DNA of 64,000 bases from Trichococcus palustris. GTDB lineage: Bacteria > Bacillota > Bacilli > Lactobacillales > Aerococcaceae. Both the position numbers and the translations under genes were made by a program. The stretch lies in assembly GCF_900114465.1 (NCBI RefSeq), contig NZ_FOTD01000002.1, positions 124,001 to 188,000 of the forward strand, read 5' to 3'. Of the stretch, positions 59,665-64,000 are shown piece by piece (the first letter of the stretch is position 1; every line of letters begins with the position of its first letter). Below the pieces are notes generated by a model that saw nothing but the letters and a program-made list of their open reading frames with translations, did no database searches and was not told the origin of the DNA.

Positions 59665-62334
59665 GTGTCAAAAGAACAATTGAACAAAGCGTTCTTCGCC
59701 CAGAACGAAGAAGAAGTTTTTGCAGAGCTTCAAACAACCAAGGCTGGTCTTTCTAAGGAAGAGGCGGCAAAGAGACTTGCTGAATACGGAGAGAATGTAT
59801 TAGAAGTAGGCGAAAAACGCTCTACTTTGCAAAAATTCTTGGATCAATTCAAGGATTTCATGATTATTGTTTTATTAGCTGCTGCCATTATTTCAGGTAC
59901 TGTCGGTCATGAAATTGCGGATGCCATCATTATCTTGGCTGTTGTTATCATCAATGCTGCTTTAGGGGTATTCCAAGAAAACAAAGCGGAAGAAGCAATC
60001 GAAGCTTTGAAGAAAATGGCTTCTCCTTTAGCCAACGTCAGACGCGGCGGCGAAGTCGTCCAAATCAAATCAGAACTACTTGTGCCTGGCGATATCATCG
60101 TCTTGGAAGCTGGAGACGTTGTTCCTGCAGATGTCCGCTTGTATAGCGTCAATTCGCTTAAAGTAGAAGAAGCTGCTTTGACTGGTGAATCTGTGCCGGT
60201 TGAAAAAGATTTGCTTGATGTAGCGGAAGATGCTCCTCTGGGCGACCGCAAAAACATGGCTTTCTCAAGCACAAACGTTACATATGGCCGTGCAGAAGGT
60301 GTCGTAGCTTTAACAGGTATGAACACGGAAGTCGGCAATATCGCTCATATGCTACAAAATGCAGAAGAAAAGAAAACACCGTTACAAGAAAACCAGGATC
60401 AAATGGGTAAATCATTGACCATCCTGATCTTAGCTATCGCTATTGTGATGTTCATCGTCGGATTCGGGTTCAATGGCCGTCCTTGGTTGGATATGCTGAT
60501 GGTATCCATTTCTGTAGCCGTAGCTGCTATCCCGGAAGGTTTGCCGGCTATCACTACCATCATCTTGGCATTGGGTACGCAAAAAATGGCAAGCAGAAAC
60601 GCGCTTGTCCGTAAATTGCCTGCTGTTGAAACATTGGGTGGTACAGAAGTCATCTGTTCCGATAAAACGGGTACACTGACTCAAAACAAAATGACGATCG
60701 AAAAAGTTTACTACAATGGCCAAGTGCATGACGCTCATGAAGCTATCGATCTATCCTTACCGGTAATGAGAATCATGAACTTCGCGAATGACACGCAAGT
60801 CGCTAACGATAAATCATTGATCGGTGACCCTACTGAAACAGCGATGGTTCAATATGGGTTGGATAAAAACTTTGATCTAGCCGGCGAATTAGCTAAAATG
60901 CCTCGTGTTGCTGAAGTCCCTTTCGAGTCAGATCGTAAAATGGCTTCTACCATCCACACAAACGGCTCTAAATTCTACGTTGCTACCAAAGGTGCGCCGG
61001 ACGAATTATTGAAACGCTGCAACTTCATCGTTAAAAATGGTGTTGTATCACCAATGACGGCAGCAGACAGAGAAGAAATCCTTGAAACAAACCATAGCCT
61101 TGCTATCCAAGCTTTGCGTGTATTGGCTACAGCATACAAAGACATCGATGCTTTACCGGCTGCAATGACTTCCGAGGCTGTTGAACACGACTTAGTATTC
61201 GCTGGTCTGATCGGTGAAATCGATCCAGAGCGTCCAGAAGCTAAATTGGCTATCGCTGAAGCTAAAAAAGCCGGCATCCGCACCGTCATGATCACTGGTG
61301 ACCACAGGGACACTGCTGCTGCCATCGCTACTCGTTTAGGCATCCTTGATGGTACAATGACTGCTCATTCAGTCATCACTGGAGCTGAATTGAATGAAAT
61401 CTCTGATGATGAATTCTTGAAAACCGTTCAAAACTACTCCGTATACGCGCGTGTTTCCCCAGAACATAAAGTACGTATCGTTAAAGCTTGGCAAGATAAT
61501 GGCAAAGTCGTTGCCATGACTGGTGACGGTGTCAACGATGCACCTTCATTGAAACAAGCTGATATCGGTATCGGGATGGGTATCACTGGTACGGAAGTAT
61601 CCAAAGGGGCTTCCGACATGGTCCTTGCTGATGATAACTTTGCCACAATCGTTCACGCAGTTGAAGAAGGACGTAAAGTATTCGCTAATATCCAAAAGGC
61701 TGTCCAATACTTGCTATCCGCTAACTTGGGTGAAGTTTTGACCTTGTTCATCGCTACATTGTTAGGCTGGACCATCCTTGAACCGATCCACTTGTTATGG
61801 ATCAACCTAGTTACCGACGTATTCCCTGCTATCGCTTTAGGTTTGGAAGAAGCTGAAAAAGACGTTATGGAACAAGCTCCGCGTGGACGTTCTTCTAACT
61901 TCTTCTCAAACGGCGTATTCACAAGCATGATTTACCAAGGTATCTATGAAGGCGGCATTACCTTATTCGTGTTCTGGTTGGCTACTTCTTACTATGGTTT
62001 TGATTTGCATATCGCTGAAGCTATGGCTTTCTTGACACTTGGATTCATCCAATTGGCACATGCCTTCAACTGTAAATCTGTGTTCAAATCAATGTTTTCT
62101 GTTAACCCGTTAGGAAACAAGCCATTCAACTATGCCATCTTACTTTCCTTAGTCTTGATGCTATTAGTGGCGTTCATTCCTGGATTGAACACAATCTTCG
62201 GAATCTACGACATGACTGGCCAACAATGGCTAATCGTTGTCTTGGCTGCTTTATCCGTTATTCCATTCGTTGAAATCGCGAAAGCCATTTTACGCGGTGT
62301 TGGATACGATAAAAAAGTCAACGGCATAAAATAA
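59665..62334 (+). CDS. P-type cation ATPase, PMCA/SERCA type; probable Mn2+ exporter (YoaB-like)
   Basis: 889 residues from a GTG start (GAGAGGGG upstream). N-terminal cation-ATPase domain (1-60), TGES at 173-176, PEGL at 290-293, phosphorylated D333 in CSDKTGTLTQNK, TGDGVNDAPSLKQADIG hinge, ten predicted helices. By homology it would be called a calcium ATPase. The manganese riboswitch in its leader, as in front of Lactococcus yoaB, points to Mn2+ export instead or in addition (inference). Confidence 0.93.
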   Translation: MSKEQLNKAFFAQNEEEVFAELQTTKAGLSKEEAAKRLAEYGENVLEVGEKRSTLQKFLDQFKDFMIIVLLAAAIISGTVGHEIADAIIILAVVIINAALGVFQENKAEEAIEALKKMASPLANVRRGGEVVQIKSELLVPGDIIVLEAGDVVPADVRLYSVNSLKVEEAALTGESVPVEKDLLDVAEDAPLGDRKNMAFSSTNVTYGRAEGVVALTGMNTEVGNIAHMLQNAEEKKTPLQENQDQMGKSLTILILAIAIVMFIVGFGFNGRPWLDMLMVSISVAVAAIPEGLPAITTIILALGTQKMASRNALVRKLPAVETLGGTEVICSDKTGTLTQNKMTIEKVYYNGQVHDAHEAIDLSLPVMRIMNFANDTQVANDKSLIGDPTETAMVQYGLDKNFDLAGELAKMPRVAEVPFESDRKMASTIHTNGSKFYVATKGAPDELLKRCNFIVKNGVVSPMTAADREEILETNHSLAIQALRVLATAYKDIDALPAAMTSEAVEHDLVFAGLIGEIDPERPEAKLAIAEAKKAGIRTVMITGDHRDTAAAIATRLGILDGTMTAHSVITGAELNEISDDEFLKTVQNYSVYARVSPEHKVRIVKAWQDNGKVVAMTGDGVNDAPSLKQADIGIGMGITGTEVSKGASDMVLADDNFATIVHAVEEGRKVFANIQKAVQYLLSANLGEVLTLFIATLLGWTILEPIHLLWINLVTDVFPAIALGLEEAEKDVMEQAPRGRSSNFFSNGVFTSMIYQGIYEGGITLFVFWLATSYYGFDLHIAEAMAFLTLGFIQLAHAFNCKSVFKSMFSVNPLGNKPFNYAILLSLVLMLLVAFIPGLNTIFGIYDMTGQQWLIVVLAALSVIPFVEIAKAILRGVGYDKKVNGIK

Positions 62335-62352
62335 TCTGAACCTTAACGCTTT

Positions 62353-62376
62353 AGGGACCCGCTTCTGTGGGTCCCT
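62353..62376 (+). terminator. terminator after the P-type ATPase
   Basis: AGGGACCC/GGGTCCCT (62353-62360 and 62369-62376) followed by six T. Confidence 0.9.
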
Positions 62377-62420
62377 TTTTTCGTAGGATAAGGTGTTATT
62401 CAATTTTTAGAGCCAGTCGA

Positions 62421-62615
62421 GCGAGACCTCATCGGGAATTCCAATATCTTCTAAAGGCATATTACCGATGGACGGCTTCGCCGGGGATCCCGGTATCATC
62501 TGATTGGATTTTCCCGGCGAGCATAACCTCATCGGGAAATCCATTATCTTCCAAGGGCATATTACCGGTGAACGAGGCTTCGCCGGGAATCGAAAGGGAT
62601 ATGAATGTCGAATCC
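62421..62615. repeat. tandem duplication with 100-bp period
   Basis: Two copies begin at 62421 and 62521 (CCTCATCGGGAA at 62427 and 62527, GGCATATTACCG about 30 bases later in each). Each contains a GGCTTCGCCGGG hairpin. Different sequence from the 190-bp family but a similar place, just after a terminator. Confidence 0.75.
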
Positions 62616-62651
62616 CTGATGAAGGATTTTGAAAATATTTCTGGTACATAG

Positions 62652-62713
62652 AAAAGAAACCAGATAATCCACACCACAGTAAGTTCTGTGTGTTTGACTA
62701 TCTGGTTTCTTTT
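62652..62713. terminator. terminator-like long hairpin
   Basis: Perfect 15-bp arms AAAAGAAACCAGATA (62652-62666) and its complement (62699-62713), followed by T on the plus strand. Confidence 0.7.
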
Positions 62714-62890
62714 TTGTTTTTACTTATCTTCTTAGTGCTCGGTTTCTACCTAGGTATTCATCTCGCTCTATCTCAAACGCGTTCTGATTTGCAGGGGATT
62801 CCGTCTAAGCTGGCTAATCCGCATGGGCAAAATCAGCCCATTTGCGGTTAGCCTTCTTAGTACTCATCCCCTAACGCAAATCATCTCGCT
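62714..62890. other. gap with direct and inverted repeats, no gene
   Basis: ATCTCGCTCTATCTCA occurs twice (about 62760 and 62883), each preceded by CTTCTTAGT, framing an inverted repeat GGCTAATCCGCATGGGC/GCCCATTTGCGGTTAGCC (about 62811-62852). The inverted repeat could end transcription of the glutathione reductase gene, though no long T run follows. Confidence 0.45.
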
Positions 62891-64000
62891 CTATCTCATC
62901 GTGACGAATTCTTCTGCTCCGGTCGGGTGGATCGCCACGGTGTTGTCGAAATCGGTTTTGGTGGCACCCATCTTGATGGCCACTGCGAAGCCTTGGATCA
63001 TTTCATCCACGCCGTAACCGATACCGTGCAGGCCGATGACCTTCTCGTTCTCGCCGACGCAGACCAGTTTCATCTTCACCTGTTGGCGGTGGGAAGTGAC
63101 GGCCGTGTACATGGAGGCAAACGATGACTGGTACACTTTTACCTTGTCCTCGCCGTGCGCCTCCACAGCCTCTTTTTCGGTCAATCCTATGGTGCCGATC
63201 GGCGGATGGCTGAAGACGACGGTCGGGATATTCGCATAGTCCAGCTTTTCGGTTGGCTTGTTGTTGAAGAGCCGCTCCGACAATCTTCTGCCGGCCGCAA
63301 TCGCTACGGGCGTCAGCATCTTCTTGCCGTTGACATCGCCCACCGCATAGATGCCGTCGACCGAGGAGTTCTCGTATTCATCGACGATGATGAAGCCTTT
63401 GTCGCTGACTTTGACGTCGGTCGCTTCGATGTTCAAGCCGTCGATGTTGGCGGTCCGGCCGATTGCCCAGATGATCTTATCGACAATCTCGGTGGAACCG
63501 TCCTTCAGATGCAGACTCAACGTGCCGTCCGCATTCTTTTCGACCGCTTTGGGACGAGCATGTGTATGCAGCGTCGGCCCATCCTTTTCGATTTCCTGCA
63601 TGATACCATCAACAATGATGGTATCGTATTTCCGCAGTGGGCTGTCATAGCGGACGAACAGATGTGTATCCACGCCGAGGTTATGCAGCACACCGGCCAA
63701 TTCGATGGCGATGTAGCCCGCGCCCACGACTGCGACCTTCTTCGGCAGCTCTTGCCATTCGAAGAACGTATCGGAAACATCCCCTAGCTCGCTGCCCGGT
63801 ATGTGCGGTCTCACCGGTTTGGCCCCGGTTGCGATCAAAATATGTTTGGCTCTGATTTTTTCACCGTTCACTTCGACGGTATGGTTATCCACAAACCGCG
63901 CATGACCTTCGATGACTTCCACATTGCGGCGTTCAAATCCCGCCGCGTATGAGTTCCGTGAGCGTTCGATATAGGCTTCCCTGTTCTTGAGGAGCGTCGG
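62891..64000 (-). CDS. gor: glutathione-disulfide reductase (5' end beyond the window)
   Basis: At least 369 C-terminal residues; the frame is open to the window edge ([23 protein letters not shown] precedes the first internal GTG), so the FAD-binding N-terminus and redox-active Cys pair lie outside. Visible: [17 protein letters not shown], second nucleotide motif [54 protein letters not shown] and the C-terminal dimerisation [12 protein letters not shown] with the catalytic His. NADPH-dependent reduction of GSSG. Gor rather than dihydrolipoyl dehydrogenase is favoured by the [12 protein letters not shown] and HPTGAEE text. Confidence 0.9.
   Translation of the reverse strand, partial: PTLLKNREAYIERSRNSYAAGFERRNVEVIEGHARFVDNHTVEVNGEKIRAKHILIATGAKPVRPHIPGSELGDVSDTFFEWQELPKKVAVVGAGYIAIELAGVLHNLGVDTHLFVRYDSPLRKYDTIIVDGIMQEIEKDGPTLHTHARPKAVEKNADGTLSLHLKDGSTEIVDKIIWAIGRTANIDGLNIEATDVKVSDKGFIIVDEYENSSVDGIYAVGDVNGKKMLTPVAIAAGRRLSERLFNNKPTEKLDYANIPTVVFSHPPIGTIGLTEKEAVEAHGEDKVKVYQSSFASMYTAVTSHRQQVKMKLVCVGENEKVIGLHGIGYGVDEMIQGFAVAIKMGATKTDFDNTVAIHPTGAEEFVTMR

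Overview
The window looks like a chromosomal segment of a low-to-mid GC Gram-positive bacterium of the order Lactobacillales. The gene content (Tad pilus locus, complete aromatic amino acid cluster, CcpN/PPDK regulator/PPDK operon, NiaR/NiaX) and codon style fit a Carnobacteriaceae member such as Trichococcus. That genus assignment is inferred from general resemblance, not from a database search. No prophage, CRISPR array or complete insertion sequence was seen.

Left part (1-16 kb): a glycogen locus on the minus strand in which one reading frame fuses the N-terminal half of branching enzyme GlgB to the C-terminal two thirds of glycogen synthase GlgA, followed by glycogen phosphorylase. glgC and glgD are missing from where they normally lie. 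Housekeeping genes follow: a MutT-like Nudix hydrolase, an NPP-like phosphodiesterase, a DUF4349 lipoprotein, an SGNH esterase, glyoxalase I, a zinc-ribbon membrane protein, cytidine deaminase, a GldA-like dehydrogenase, LuxS and an AEC transporter. The niacin pair niaX/niaR has a clear operator. Two structured non-coding RNA candidates lie at 8.70-8.91 kb (minus) and about 15.88-16.28 kb (plus).

16-25 kb is a divergent aromatic amino acid cluster. aroF-aroB-aroA-aroC-pheA run leftward behind a leader with an intrinsic terminator and a small aromatic-rich ORF; aroE-aroK-tyrA run rightward. Together they cover DAHP synthesis to prephenate, phenylpyruvate and hydroxyphenylpyruvate, except that aroD is not in the window.

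25-40 kb holds small membrane and acetyltransferase genes, 2-keto-3-deoxygluconate kinase with an IclR regulator (shared candidate operators), a threonine/serine exporter pair, and the ccpN-ppdR-ppdK operon behind a promoter carrying a CcpN-like box. It also has a PhnA/YjdM protein, an NAD-dependent epimerase and tRNA-Leu(GAG).

40.8-51.8 kb is a Tad (tight adherence/Flp pilus) locus on the minus strand: two Flp pilins, prepilin peptidase, TadE, CpaB, TadZ/CpaE, TadA, TadB, TadC, a large von Willebrand factor A membrane protein, a DUF192 protein and a TadG-like protein. A TetR-family gene is divergent.

52-64 kb: SprT-like protein, Tex, a calcineurin-like phosphatase, a purine permease, a P-type ATPase behind a yybP-ykoY (manganese) riboswitch, and the 3' part of glutathione reductase.

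Four repeat types occupy the gaps, several directly next to intrinsic terminators: a 189-190 bp CCGGAG-rich tandem unit in two arrays (29.1-30.3 and 58.6-59.3 kb), a dispersed element of about 220 bp with three hairpins (24.9 and 37.2 kb), a 100-bp duplication (62.4 kb), and a palindromic unit at 24.8 kb.
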